From: Gramella sp. MT6
GTDB lineage: Bacteria; Bacteroidota; Bacteroidia; Flavobacteriales; Flavobacteriaceae
Length of the DNA: 64,000 bases
Direction of reading: 5' to 3'
Assembly: GCF_019357415.1 (NCBI RefSeq)
Contig: NZ_CP048410.1
Coordinates: 1,645,001 to 1,709,000, forward strand
Part shown: positions 50,869 through 60,018 of the stretch, in pieces
Layout of the letters: the number at the start of each line of letters is the position of its first letter
Position numbering within the stretch: the stretch's first letter is position 1
Notes under the pieces: model-generated
What the model was told of the DNA's origin: nothing
Seen by the model: the letters and a program-made list of their open reading frames with translations, nothing else
The model's database searches: none
Translations under genes and position numbers: made by a program

Positions 50869-51420
50869 TTAGAACCAATTTTTTTCTAAACAGGCAGCCA
50901 AAGCGGTTCTGGCTCTGTGTATTATAACCCAAAGGTTAGACGGCGTGATATTAAATTCATTACAGATGGCTTCTGTATCTGCCCCGTCAATTGTCTTTCT
51001 TTTAAATATTTCAGCGTGCTTTTCATTAATGCTGTCAAGGCATTCAAGGATGGCAAGCCCTAATTCGGTATTCTCCATTTCATCCTCGGCAGTTTTGTCA
51101 AATTGATCAGCTACCTGTTCTTCCAGCCATTCTCCCTCATTGTAATCATCAGAATAATTGATCTTGACTTCTGCCTGGCCTTTTCGCGAATTAATTTTGC
51201 GATAGTAATCTATGATTTTTCTTTTTAAAATCGAAATTAACCAGGTTCTTTCACTGGCTTCGCCTTTAAAATATTTGGCAGATTTTAGTGCTGCTAAAAA
51301 TGTTTCTGAAATAAGATCATTCGCTACCTCACGATTGTTCACGCGAACAATCGTGTAATTAAAAAGGTAGTCTGAATATCTATCGACCCATTTATTAGGG
51401 TCGAGGTTGTTAGCAGGCAT
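50869..51420 (-). CDS. ECF-family RNA polymerase sigma factor
   Basis: Sigma-70 family ECF protein of 183 aa. The sigma2 region is at about 10-75 (YLFNYTIVRVNNREVANDLISETFLAAL, promoter melting and core binding). Sigma4 is at about 125-183 (ILECLDSINEKHAEIFKRKTI then EAICNEFNITPSNLWVIIHRARTALAACL), with a helix-turn-helix. An acidic linker (EEQVADQFDKTAEDEMENTE) joins them. The adjacent small zinc-finger gene is the probable anti-sigma. The promoter upstream looks like an ordinary sigma-A type element rather than a sign of autoregulation. Confidence 0.9.
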   Translation of the reverse strand: MPANNLDPNKWVDRYSDYLFNYTIVRVNNREVANDLISETFLAALKSAKYFKGEASERTWLISILKRKIIDYYRKINSRKGQAEVKINYSDDYNEGEWLEEQVADQFDKTAEDEMENTELGLAILECLDSINEKHAEIFKRKTIDGADTEAICNEFNITPSNLWVIIHRARTALAACLEKNWF

Positions 51421-51444
51421 GATTTAAATTTCATCGGTTCTAAT

Positions 51445-51471
51445 CAAAAATAGCAAAAGAATGATTATCAA
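51445..51471 (-). promoter_or_regulatory. promoter of ECF sigma factor gene
   Basis: On the minus strand: TTG (complement of 51469-51471), 16-bp spacer, then TATTTTTG (complement of 51445-51452). The -7 element is 24 bp before the start codon. Confidence 0.5.
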
Positions 51472-51516
51472 TTGTCTTGTTAAGATAAGAATTCTCTATT
51501 ATCCTAGGGTTTCCGG

Positions 51517-53547
51517 TTATTTCGAGATAAGGCCAGCTCTTCTTAATAGAGCATCTGGTTTAGGTTCTTTTCCACGGAATCTTTTATATAGTTCCATTGG
51601 ATGTTCAGTTCCTCCTTTAGACAAAATATTCTCTCTGAACTTGTCTGCGATGTCCTTACTGAAAATACCGTGCTCTGTAAAATATTCGAACGTATCGGCA
51701 TCGAGAACTTCTGCCCATTTATATGAATAATATCCTGCGGAATAACCTCCCTGGAAAATATGAGAAAAAGCAGTACTCATACAATTGGTATCAACATCAG
51801 GATATAATTTAGTAGGCTCGAATGCCTCAACTTCATGTTTCTTAACGTCGGTGACATTAGAAGGATCTATCGCATGCCAGCTAATATCCAGCATTCCAAA
51901 ACTAAGTTGTCTTAAAGTCGCGATACCTTCCAGGAAGTTAGCAGACTGCTTAATTTTCGTAATATATTCCTGCGGAATAGCTTCCCCGGTTTTATAATGT
52001 TTGGCGAAAAGTTGCAAAGCCTCCTTCTCATAGCACCAATTTTCCAGCACCTGACTTGGTAGTTCAACAAAATCCCAGTAAACATTGGCCCCAGACAGAC
52101 TTGGATAGGTTGTATTCGCTAACATGCCGTGTAGAGCATGACCAAATTCATGGAAAAGAGTAGTGACTTCATTAAAGGTTAATAATGAAGGTTCCTTTGC
52201 AGTTGGTTTAGTGAAATTGCATACTATAGAGATGTGTGGTCGCTCATTTTTATCATTCTGAACGTACTGTTGTTTATAAATAGTCATCCATGCACCATCT
52301 CTTTTTCCTGGTCTTGGGTGAAAATCTGCATAGAATAGAGCTACATCTTCTCCGGTTTCATTAGTTACCTCGAAGGTTTTTACATCTGGATGATATTTGT
52401 CGATATTAGTAACTTCTTTGAAGTTGAGACCATAAAGTTTCTCTGCGACAGTGAATACCCCATCAATTACATTTTCTAATTTAAAATATGGTTTGAGCTT
52501 TTCATCGTCGAGGTCGAAGCGTTTCTGCTTTAGTTTTTCTCCATAAAATGCCGAATCCCACTTTTGTAGCTGATCGATCTTGTCAAGTTCCTTTGCGAAA
52601 TCTTCCAGTTCCTGAAATTCTTTTTTTGCTGCCGGCTTTGCTTTTTCCAGCATTTCCTTCAAAAATGAATCAACTTTTTCAGGAGTTTCTGCCATACGTT
52701 CTTCCAGAATAAAATGCGCATGAGATTTAAAGCCTAACAATTTGGCTCTTTGGTACCGCAGTTTAGCAATTTGAAGAACATTCTCCTGGTTATCCAGTTC
52801 GTCATTATGAAATCCTCGCGATCCAAATGCGAGCGCCAGTTCTTTTCTTAACTCGCGATCCTCGGCATATTTCATAAAAGGAATATAGCTTGGATATTCA
52901 AGAGTGAAAATCCAGCCTTCTTTATTCTTGGATTCAGCTACAGATCTCGCTTCTTCCTTAAAACTTTCCGGTAGGCCACCTAATCTTGACTCATCGGTAA
53001 CGTGAAGTTCATGGCGATTGGTTTCTGCGAGCACATTTTCACCAAACTGTAATTTTAGTTTAGCGAGCTGCTTATCTATTTCTCTTAATTCGGTTTGTTT
53101 TTCATCAGCCAGATTTGCTCCGTTGCGGGTAAAGGCTTTGTATTTTTTCTCAAGCAGGGTTTCCTGTTCTTTATTAAGGTTTAGAGAATCCTTGCTTTCG
53201 AAAACCGTTTTTATCTTCTGAAAAAGCTCTTTATTAAGAATCACATCATTCTTAAATTCAGATAGGACCGGGGAAACTTCCTGAGCAATCTTCTGAATTT
53301 CTTCGTTCGTTTCGGCTGAATTGATATTAAAAAAGATGCTGGTTACTCTATCGAGTTTCTTTCCTGAAAATTCCAGGGCTTCTATCGTATTTTCAAAAGT
53401 TGGAGTAGCTTCAGACTTTACAATTTCATTTATTTCTTCCTTCGCAAGCTCAACAGCCTTTAAAATAGCCGGTTTGTAATCCTCTGTCTTGATTTTAGAG
53501 AATGGGGCATATTCAAAATCTGTAAGTAAAATATTCTGAGAACTCAT
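51517..53547 (-). CDS. M3 family metallopeptidase (Dcp/oligopeptidase A type)
   Basis: Zinc oligopeptidase of 676 aa, the normal M3 length. It hydrolyses short peptides in the cytoplasm; no signal peptide is present. The catalytic motif FHEFGHALHG gives His466, Glu467 and His470, with the downstream Glu in WDFVELPSQVLENW as the third ligand. The long N-terminal helical region includes KARKA-type surface helices typical of thimet-like peptidases. It is monocistronic. Peptidyl-dipeptidase activity is likely but cannot be separated from oligopeptidase A by sequence alone. Confidence 0.92.
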   Translation of the reverse strand: MSSQNILLTDFEYAPFSKIKTEDYKPAILKAVELAKEEINEIVKSEATPTFENTIEALEFSGKKLDRVTSIFFNINSAETNEEIQKIAQEVSPVLSEFKNDVILNKELFQKIKTVFESKDSLNLNKEQETLLEKKYKAFTRNGANLADEKQTELREIDKQLAKLKLQFGENVLAETNRHELHVTDESRLGGLPESFKEEARSVAESKNKEGWIFTLEYPSYIPFMKYAEDRELRKELALAFGSRGFHNDELDNQENVLQIAKLRYQRAKLLGFKSHAHFILEERMAETPEKVDSFLKEMLEKAKPAAKKEFQELEDFAKELDKIDQLQKWDSAFYGEKLKQKRFDLDDEKLKPYFKLENVIDGVFTVAEKLYGLNFKEVTNIDKYHPDVKTFEVTNETGEDVALFYADFHPRPGKRDGAWMTIYKQQYVQNDKNERPHISIVCNFTKPTAKEPSLLTFNEVTTLFHEFGHALHGMLANTTYPSLSGANVYWDFVELPSQVLENWCYEKEALQLFAKHYKTGEAIPQEYITKIKQSANFLEGIATLRQLSFGMLDISWHAIDPSNVTDVKKHEVEAFEPTKLYPDVDTNCMSTAFSHIFQGGYSAGYYSYKWAEVLDADTFEYFTEHGIFSKDIADKFRENILSKGGTEHPMELYKRFRGKEPKPDALLRRAGLISK

Positions 53548-53732
53548 ATATTGGTATTTGTTTTAACGCTATCAATAAAATTAATTAACGCAAATGGTAA
53601 TTTTTAAGAAATTTTTAATACTTTGGCATTTCAAATGAGTTTTAACTCATAAAGACTTAGTAGTTTACAAAGTTCTGGTTTTATATTTAGAATGGTTAAT
53701 AAATAATAATTACAGATTACAGTTTACTACTT

Positions 53733-53756
53733 GAAAGGCCGCAATCGCGGCCTTTC
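53733..53756 (-). terminator. terminator of purEK
   Basis: Perfect 10-bp stem GAAAGGCCGC / GCGGCCTTTC with an AATC loop directly after the purE stop codon. There is no long T-run on the minus strand. Confidence 0.75.
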
Positions 53757-54242
53757 TTATTTTTTGAGCGATTTTGCTCCTTCTATAACTTTCTGCTTCA
53801 GGCCTTCTTTATAAACCAGAATCTTATCCAGAACACATTTATCGGAAACACCTATAATTTGTGCCGCAAGAATTCCAGCATTTTTAGCGCCATCGAGGGC
53901 GACTGTAGCGACAGGAACTCCACCCGGCATTTGAAGAATAGATAGAACCGAATCCCATCCATCTATGGAATTTCTGGATTTTACGGGAACTCCTATCACC
54001 GGTAATGGAGACATAGAAGCTACCATTCCAGGTAAGTGTGCTGCACCGCCGGCTCCAGCAATAATGACCTTAATATCTTTTTCATGGGCTGTTTTGCTGA
54101 ATTCAAAAAGCTTTTCAGGAGTTCTATGAGCAGAAACTATATCTACTTCTACTTCTATATCAAATCCTTTTAAAATATCTATAGCTTCCTGCATTACGGG
54201 CATATCACTGGTGCTACCCATTATTACTGCTACTTTTCCCAT
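53757..54242 (-). CDS. purE: N5-carboxyaminoimidazole ribonucleotide mutase
   Basis: Class I PurE (161 aa) of purine biosynthesis. It moves the carboxyl of N5-CAIR to give CAIR. The motifs MGSTSDMPVM (phosphate binding), SAHRTPEKLFEF (with the catalytic His) and GAGGAAHLPGM are present. The final helix AAQIIG is conserved. It lies 4 nt after purK on the same strand, which supplies its substrate. Confidence 0.96.
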   Translation of the reverse strand: MGKVAVIMGSTSDMPVMQEAIDILKGFDIEVEVDIVSAHRTPEKLFEFSKTAHEKDIKVIIAGAGGAAHLPGMVASMSPLPVIGVPVKSRNSIDGWDSVLSILQMPGGVPVATVALDGAKNAGILAAQIIGVSDKCVLDKILVYKEGLKQKVIEGAKSLKK

Positions 54243-54246
54243 GTTA

Positions 54247-55407
54247 TTATTTTTTACTTATCACTTTTATGCTATTCTTTACCTCTTCGGCTACTTTTCT
54301 GGCCTTGGCAAGATCTTTATCCACTATGGTCACGTGTCCCATTTTCCTGAATGGCCTGGTAATCTTCTTTCCGTAAATATGAGGAGTTACCCCATCGAGT
54401 TTCATGATCTCTTCGATATTCTCATATACAACTTCACCTTCATAATTCTCATCGCCAACCAAATTTACCATTATTCCACCAACTTTACTGTCGGTATTTC
54501 CTAGAGGCAGATCAAGTATTGCTCTTATTTGTTGCTCGAACTGGTTGGTGTAAGAAGCTTCAATACTATAATGTCCACTATTGTGCGGTCTTGGGGCAAC
54601 CTCGTTGATTAGGATCTCATCATCTTCTGTCTGGAACATTTCTACTGCAAGTAAACCTACATGCTGAAAAGCTTCAGATACTCTTTCAGCTGTTTTTCTG
54701 GCTTTCTCTGCTACCTTTTCATCGATCCTGGCCGGGCAGATCACATATTCTACCTGGTTGGCGGTAGGATGAAATTCCATTTCCACGACCGGGTAAGTGC
54801 GTACTTCTCCAGATGGATTTCTGGCTACGATCACAGCTAGTTCATTTTTAAAGGGAACTAAATTTTCAGCAATGCATTCTCCTTTAGATAAACCATCAAG
54901 ATCGGCAGTTTTCTTAATTACTGAAACACCTTTACCGTCATAACCACCAGTAGCGCTTTTCCAAACGAAAGGAATCTTTACAGTTTCTTTTTCAACGGCA
55001 GATCTTAATTCCTTCAGATCTGAAAAAACTTTAAAATCGGCTGTAGGAATATCATTGTTTTTATAGAACTGTTTCTGAACAGCTTTATTCTGGATCTTTT
55101 CCAATGTGTCTGCCGAAGGATAGGTTTTGATACCTTCAGATTCCAGCTTTTTTAAAGCTTCGATATTCACACCTTCTATTTCGAAAGTGACCACATCTGC
55201 TTTTCTTCCGAAATTAAGCACGGTTTCATAATCCATGAGGTCACCCTGTTCAAAATAATTACAGGAGATCTTACAAGGAGCTTCCTCGCTTGGATCGAGA
55301 ACCAATGTCTGGATGTCGTACTTTCTTGTCTCGTACAACATCATTTTACCTAATTGACCACCGCCAAGAATGGCTAGTTTAAAGTCTGAAGAAAAATAAT
55401 TTACCAT
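54247..55407 (-). CDS. purK: N5-carboxyaminoimidazole ribonucleotide synthase
   Basis: ATP-grasp enzyme (386 aa) making N5-CAIR from AIR, bicarbonate and ATP. The N-terminal LAILGGGQLGKMM is the AIR-binding loop. The ATP-grasp region has KSATGGYDGKGV and later EVAPRPHNSGHY, which carries metal and substrate ligands. It precedes purE with a 4-nt gap, and a candidate -7 element (55427-55434) lies on the minus strand upstream. Confidence 0.96.
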   Translation of the reverse strand: MVNYFSSDFKLAILGGGQLGKMMLYETRKYDIQTLVLDPSEEAPCKISCNYFEQGDLMDYETVLNFGRKADVVTFEIEGVNIEALKKLESEGIKTYPSADTLEKIQNKAVQKQFYKNNDIPTADFKVFSDLKELRSAVEKETVKIPFVWKSATGGYDGKGVSVIKKTADLDGLSKGECIAENLVPFKNELAVIVARNPSGEVRTYPVVEMEFHPTANQVEYVICPARIDEKVAEKARKTAERVSEAFQHVGLLAVEMFQTEDDEILINEVAPRPHNSGHYSIEASYTNQFEQQIRAILDLPLGNTDSKVGGIMVNLVGDENYEGEVVYENIEEIMKLDGVTPHIYGKKITRPFRKMGHVTIVDKDLAKARKVAEEVKNSIKVISKK

Positions 55408-55426
55408 AAATTTATTCGGCTTTCCG

Positions 55427-55434
55427 CAAAAATA
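55427..55434 (-). promoter_or_regulatory. -7 promoter element of purK
   Basis: Minus-strand TATTTTTG, 19 bp upstream of the purK start codon; -33 TTG is not evident. Confidence 0.4.
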
Positions 55435-55481
55435 ACCTATTCGAAATTTCTGCCATACATATTCGGTAAGAAATCGGGCTG

Positions 55482-55509
55482 TTGAGCTTATGTAGATTCC
55501 TTATCTTTG
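55482..55509 (+). promoter_or_regulatory. promoter of HPRT-Adk fusion gene
   Basis: TTG at 55482-55484, 17-bp spacer and TATCTTTG at 55502-55509, an exact fit to the Bacteroidota pattern. The start codon follows after about 12-20 bp, so the leader is very short. Confidence 0.7.
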
Positions 55510-55529
55510 CCACTTAAAATTTGACCATT

Positions 55530-56642
55530 TTGATAAAACTACATGATCTTGAATTCGAACCTTTTATTTCTGAAGGGGAGATCACCAAGGCAATAGACAG
55601 GATTTCAGAAGAATTGAATGCCGAATATGACGGGAAAATACCCGTTTTTATTGGCGTTCTTAATGGGTCTTTTATGTTCGCTTCAGAAGTCATTAAAAGA
55701 TTCAGAAGTGATTGTGAAGTGAGTTTTGTGAAAATGGGATCTTATGAAGGGACTGAAACTACCGGGAATGTAAGAACACTGGTGGGATTAAATCAGGAGC
55801 TTAAAGGTCGCGAGGTAGTGCTGCTGGAAGATATTGTGGATACCGGTAATACGCTGGTGGAGATCGATGAGATATTAAAAAAAGCTGAGGTTGCCAGTTA
55901 TAAGGTGGCTACTTTGTTTTTTAAACCTGCGGCTTATAAAAAGAATGTTCCCGTACAGATAAAGGGAATCGAAATACCAGATAAATTCATCGTTGGATTT
56001 GGTCTCGATTACGACGGATTGGGTAGAAATCTAACACAAGTATATAAACGCAAAGAAAATAAAATGACAAATCTAGTATTGTTTGGCCCTCCGGGTGCAG
56101 GCAAAGGAACTCAGGCAACAATTCTAAAAGATAAATATCAACTTGTTCATATCTCTACCGGGGATGTATTCAGGTTTAATATTAAAAATCAAACCGAATT
56201 GGGCCTTAGTGCAAAGTCTTATATAGATAAAGGTCAGTTGGTGCCAGATGAGGTTACCATTAATATGTTGAATGCCGAAGTTGAAAAGAATGAAGGTGCC
56301 AACGGTTTCATTTTCGACGGTTTTCCGAGAACCGAGGCGCAGGCTGAGGCTTTAAGCAAATATCTTGAATCTAAAGGAACCGAGGTTCATGCTATGATCG
56401 CACTGGAAGTTGAAGATGAGATCCTTGTGGAGCGTTTATTGGAAAGAGGTAAAACTTCGGGTAGACCAGACGATGCAGATGAGGCGGTTATTAGAAACCG
56501 TATAAAAGTATATTATAATGAAACTGCTATCCTCAAGAACTATTATCAGAAACAGGATAAGTATTACGGAGTAAATGGAGTGGGCAGTATTGAGGAGATC
56601 ACCGAGCGCCTAAGCAAAGTGATCGACGAACTAATGAAATAA
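55530..56642 (+). CDS. hypoxanthine phosphoribosyltransferase-adenylate kinase fusion
   Basis: A single 370-aa ORF carrying two purine salvage enzymes. The first (about 1-172) is a hypoxanthine phosphoribosyltransferase: YSF-type start [23 protein letters not shown] and the PRPP motif [12 protein letters not shown]. The second (179-370) is a complete adenylate kinase: the P-loop [11 protein letters not shown], the AMP-binding [10 protein letters not shown] and [10 protein letters not shown], and a short lid region [11 protein letters not shown]. The linker is only about six residues (YKRKENK). An internal ATG at 56064 could also start free Adk. The start is a TTG; 55521 (also TTG) would add three residues. 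Its neighbours purEK and obg support a nucleotide-metabolism context. Confidence 0.92.
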   Translation: MIKLHDLEFEPFISEGEITKAIDRISEELNAEYDGKIPVFIGVLNGSFMFASEVIKRFRSDCEVSFVKMGSYEGTETTGNVRTLVGLNQELKGREVVLLEDIVDTGNTLVEIDEILKKAEVASYKVATLFFKPAAYKKNVPVQIKGIEIPDKFIVGFGLDYDGLGRNLTQVYKRKENKMTNLVLFGPPGAGKGTQATILKDKYQLVHISTGDVFRFNIKNQTELGLSAKSYIDKGQLVPDEVTINMLNAEVEKNEGANGFIFDGFPRTEAQAEALSKYLESKGTEVHAMIALEVEDEILVERLLERGKTSGRPDDADEAVIRNRIKVYYNETAILKNYYQKQDKYYGVNGVGSIEEITERLSKVIDELMK

Positions 56643-56649
56643 TAAGAAA

Positions 56650-57657
56650 ATGACTGAAGGGAATTTTGTTGACTATGTGAAAATTCATGTTTTTTCCGGA
56701 AAAGGAGGGAAGGGTTCTGCTCACCTTCACCGGGAGAAATATATCACTAAAGGAGGGCCAGATGGTGGAGATGGTGGCCGTGGAGGTCACGTTATTGTAA
56801 AAGGAAACAAAAATCTCTGGACACTGTTTCACCTGAAGTTCAAACGTCACGTAAAAGCTGAACATGGCGAAAATGGAAGCAAGCAAAGAAGTTCCGGAGC
56901 TCAGGGAGCAGACGAATATATTGAGGTTCCGTTGGGAACCGTTATTCGTGATACCGAAACCAACGAGATCATTAAAGAGATCACCGAGGACGGGCAGGAA
57001 TTTATTGTAGCTGAAGGTGGTAAAGGAGGACTGGGGAACTGGCATTTTAAAAGTTCAACCAATCAGACTCCCAGATATGCTCAACCTGGTATAGACGGTC
57101 AGCAGATCGATATTACCTTAGAATTAAAAGTATTGGCAGATGTTGGATTGGTAGGTTTTCCTAATGCAGGGAAATCAACCTTGCTTTCTGTAATTACTGC
57201 AGCTAAGCCTAAAATTGCCAATTATGAATTCACGACACTTAAGCCAAATCTTGGGATCGTAGAATATCGTGATTTCAAAACCTTTGTGGTTGCTGATATC
57301 CCTGGAATTATTGAAGGTGCTGCTGAAGGTAAGGGTCTTGGACATCGTTTCCTTAGACATATTGAAAGGAATTCAACCTTGTTATTCCTGATCCCGGCAG
57401 ATGCGAAGGATATTAAAAAGCAATATGACATCCTTCTGGATGAATTGAAGCGATATAATCCTGAATTAATAGATAAGGATAGACTTATCGCTATCTCTAA
57501 AAGTGATCTTCTTGATGAAGAGCTTAAAGCTGAAATGGCTGAAGAGCTGGACAAGGAGTTAAAGTTACCTTATCTTTTTATTTCTTCAGTAGCTCAAATG
57601 GGGCTTACCGAATTGAAGGATAAACTATGGCAAATGCTTAATAAAGAGCCTGTTTAA
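56650..57657 (+). CDS. obgE: Obg family GTPase
   Basis: Essential ribosome-associated GTPase (335 aa), involved in 50S assembly and stress responses. The N-terminal glycine-rich Obg domain is clear ([24 protein letters not shown]). The G domain starts at about 163 with GFPNAGKST (P-loop), then DIPGIIEG (G3) and SKSDLLDE (G4, written SKSD instead of NKxD). The C-terminal OCT domain is absent, as in many Bacteroidota. It lies 7 nt after the fusion gene, so both are probably co-transcribed. Confidence 0.95.
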   Translation: MTEGNFVDYVKIHVFSGKGGKGSAHLHREKYITKGGPDGGDGGRGGHVIVKGNKNLWTLFHLKFKRHVKAEHGENGSKQRSSGAQGADEYIEVPLGTVIRDTETNEIIKEITEDGQEFIVAEGGKGGLGNWHFKSSTNQTPRYAQPGIDGQQIDITLELKVLADVGLVGFPNAGKSTLLSVITAAKPKIANYEFTTLKPNLGIVEYRDFKTFVVADIPGIIEGAAEGKGLGHRFLRHIERNSTLLFLIPADAKDIKKQYDILLDELKRYNPELIDKDRLIAISKSDLLDEELKAEMAEELDKELKLPYLFISSVAQMGLTELKDKLWQMLNKEPV

Positions 57658-57682
57658 ATCCTGTTAAACGTATAAACTCCCG

Positions 57683-57716
57683 AATCGATTTTTCTTATTT
57701 TTAGTAAAAATCGATT
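57683..57716. repeat. 11-bp perfect inverted repeat touching the DUF4136 start codon
   Basis: AATCGATTTTT (57683-57693) and AAAAATCGATT (57706-57716) flank a 12-nt loop. The right arm ends at the base before the ATG at 57717. Confidence 0.6.
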
Positions 57717-58238
57717 ATGCGACTTGTAAAATATTCTTTTTTATTATTATTCATAGCTGCCTGTAATTCACCTCAGGCAGTTTATGATTATGACCAGAAG
57801 GTCAATTTCAATCAATATTCCACTTACGCTCTTTTTCCCGATTATCGGCCTGGCTTAAGCCAGTTGGAGGAATCCCGACTTACCGAAAGTTTAAAAACGG
57901 CAATGCAGGATAAAGGGTTTTCTATGTCTGAAGATCCTGGCATCTATGTGAATGTTTACACACAGCAATACGAACAGGACAATAGAAGTCGTGTTGGTGT
58001 AGGGTTAGGTGGTGGAGGTGGTAATGTTGGAGTAGGGGTCTCTGGAGGCATTCCTATTGGGCAGATGGATACTTACCTTAAGCTAACCTTTGATTTTATA
58101 GATGTTGAAAAGGACATGTTGGTTTGGCAGGCCATAGTGGAAAGTCCGTTTAATTTTGATGCAAATCCTCAACAAAGAAAAGAACGTTTCGATAAAATTG
58201 TAGCGAAGGCACTGGAGGGTTATCCTCCAAAGAAATAA
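57717..58238 (+). CDS. DUF4136 lipoprotein
   Basis: Lipoprotein of 173 aa. The lipobox is FIAAC with Cys16. The mature part has the DUF4136 pattern: YDYDQKVNFNQYSTYAL near the start, a middle Gly-rich stretch (GVGLGGGGGNVGVGVSGG) and a late YLKLTFDFIDVEKDMLVWQA. The function of the family is unknown. It is monocistronic and preceded by an inverted repeat touching its start codon. Confidence 0.88.
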   Translation: MRLVKYSFLLLFIAACNSPQAVYDYDQKVNFNQYSTYALFPDYRPGLSQLEESRLTESLKTAMQDKGFSMSEDPGIYVNVYTQQYEQDNRSRVGVGLGGGGGNVGVGVSGGIPIGQMDTYLKLTFDFIDVEKDMLVWQAIVESPFNFDANPQQRKERFDKIVAKALEGYPPKK

Positions 58239-58259
58239 ATTGCAACCTATTTAAATTGA

Positions 58260-58289
58260 AAAAGCCCGACGCATTTGCATCGGGCTTTT
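58260..58289. terminator. bidirectional terminator between DUF4136 and OmpA-family genes
   Basis: Perfect 10-bp outer stem AAAAGCCCGA / TCGGGCTTTT (58260-58269, 58280-58289) with T- and A-rich flanks between convergent genes. Confidence 0.9.
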
Positions 58290-58326
58290 CACTTTTTGAT
58301 TGGTTAGTTAGTATGGGTTAGAAAAC

Positions 58327-60006
58327 TTAGTTTTCTTCCTGATCATCCATTTCTGAATCTTCCATATTTGTGTCTTCATTCATAGAACCATCACGGTTAG
58401 ATACTACGAATGCACTTCTACGGTTTTTAGCATATTGCTCTTCAGTACACATGTTAGGCTCTGTACAGTCATTAACTGGTCTGTTTTCACCATAACCTTC
58501 AGAAGTAAGTCTAGCTTTGTCGATTCCTTTAGAAACAAGGTAATCTACAGTAGAAGCCGCTCTTCTCTTAGAAAGGTCCATGTTGTATTTATCAGATCCT
58601 CTGGCATCTGCATGAGACTCAACTTTCACCTTAATGTTAGGGTAATCGTTCATGTATGTCACAACAGAATCAAGTACTGGTTCAGATTCAGGCTTGATCG
58701 TAGCTTTATCAAAATCGAAATAGATCTTACTACCATCGATAGGAATAATATCCTGCCCACTAGTTTCATCAGTTACAGTTGGTGCTTCAATGATCTCATT
58801 CTCCTCACGAGTAAATTGGTAAAGGTTATCTGTTCCTCTTCTGTTAGAAGCGAAATAACCCATTTCTTCACTTTCTTTAATTACAAAAGCAAAGTCATCA
58901 TTTCCACTGTTGATAGAAGCTCCAAGGTTTTCAACTTCTGAGAAATCACCTTCAGTTCTGAAAATATCAAGATTTCCAAATCCCTGGTGACCATCTGAAG
59001 TGAAATAAAGAACATCTTCATCACTGATGAATGGGAATTGCTCTCTGTGAGCAGTGTTTACTGTTGGACCTAAGTTCTGTGGAGTTCCGTAAGTTCCGTC
59101 TTCATTCACGTCTACAACGTAAATATCGAAAGAACCACTGCCACCTGGCATGTCGCTAGCGAAGTATAATTTACTTCCGTCTGCGCTTAAGCTTGGGTGT
59201 TCTACAGAATAGTCTTCACTGCTAAATGGAAGTTTAGTAACATTTGTCCACTCTCCATCTACATTTTCAGCACGGTAAAGGCTAATGTTCGCAACACGAA
59301 CATCGTTCTCGTTCTTTACGCGGTCTTCATTAGTTCTGTCGAAGAACATAACTGTACCATCCTGGCTGAAAGTCGCAGAGCTTTCGTGCTCATCTGTATT
59401 GATCTCATAAGAGAAAAGAACGATATCGGTCATTTCTCCTTCGTCATCCATCTGTGCACTATAAAGATCTAAAGTAGGAAGCTTGTTCCATGGGTAGATT
59501 GGACGTTCCTGGTTTCTTGTAGAAGCAAAAGCTACACGGTCACCGTAGAATCCAATTCCGAAGTCTGAAGAAGACTGGTTATTCATTATCTGGTCATAGT
59601 TGAATTTGTGAGGAACCATAGTATCAAGTTCGCTTGCAAATTCTTCGTGATTCCAGTTTTCACCAGTCAATTCATTCATAAGTTCATCAGCTTTTACATA
59701 GTTACCCGCTGCCATTAAAGCATGGGCATATCTAAACTGATATTCAGGTTCTACTGCTCCTTCATGTCTTAAGAAAAGCAATTCATATACTTCAACAGCA
59801 TTTTGCATTTGATTTGTGAAGTAGTATGAATCTCCTAAGTTTTGAAGAACCTCCTGAGTTTTATTGTTAACGCTTTCGTAAGCATCGGCCGCATCTATAT
59901 ATGCTGCCTGGGCAAAGAACTTATTTCCATCCCTGATGTCAGACTTTTGTCCGAAAGCAGTGATGCTTACAAAGATTATTAAAAGTGTACTATATATATT
60001 TTTCAT
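58327..60006 (-). CDS. OmpA-family protein with TPR and PD40 repeats (T9SS type B adhesin partner)
   Basis: Outer-membrane-associated protein of 559 aa. A signal peptide (to about TAFGQ, residue 20) is followed by TPR-like helices (about 25-130), WD40-like PD40 beta-propeller repeats (about 150-400, with SLSADGSKLYFAS and the like) and a C-terminal OmpA domain (about 420-540) with the peptidoglycan-binding motif SHADARGSDKYNMDLSKRRA. The acidic tail is Asp/Glu/Asn-rich. The gene order adhesin, PorP/SprF, OmpA is a recurring triad in Bacteroidota. Binding of peptidoglycan is well supported; the partner role is inferred from context. Confidence 0.87.
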   Translation of the reverse strand: MKNIYSTLLIIFVSITAFGQKSDIRDGNKFFAQAAYIDAADAYESVNNKTQEVLQNLGDSYYFTNQMQNAVEVYELLFLRHEGAVEPEYQFRYAHALMAAGNYVKADELMNELTGENWNHEEFASELDTMVPHKFNYDQIMNNQSSSDFGIGFYGDRVAFASTRNQERPIYPWNKLPTLDLYSAQMDDEGEMTDIVLFSYEINTDEHESSATFSQDGTVMFFDRTNEDRVKNENDVRVANISLYRAENVDGEWTNVTKLPFSSEDYSVEHPSLSADGSKLYFASDMPGGSGSFDIYVVDVNEDGTYGTPQNLGPTVNTAHREQFPFISDEDVLYFTSDGHQGFGNLDIFRTEGDFSEVENLGASINSGNDDFAFVIKESEEMGYFASNRRGTDNLYQFTREENEIIEAPTVTDETSGQDIIPIDGSKIYFDFDKATIKPESEPVLDSVVTYMNDYPNIKVKVESHADARGSDKYNMDLSKRRAASTVDYLVSKGIDKARLTSEGYGENRPVNDCTEPNMCTEEQYAKNRRSAFVVSNRDGSMNEDTNMEDSEMDDQEEN

Positions 60007-60018
60007 GTTAGTCTGGTT

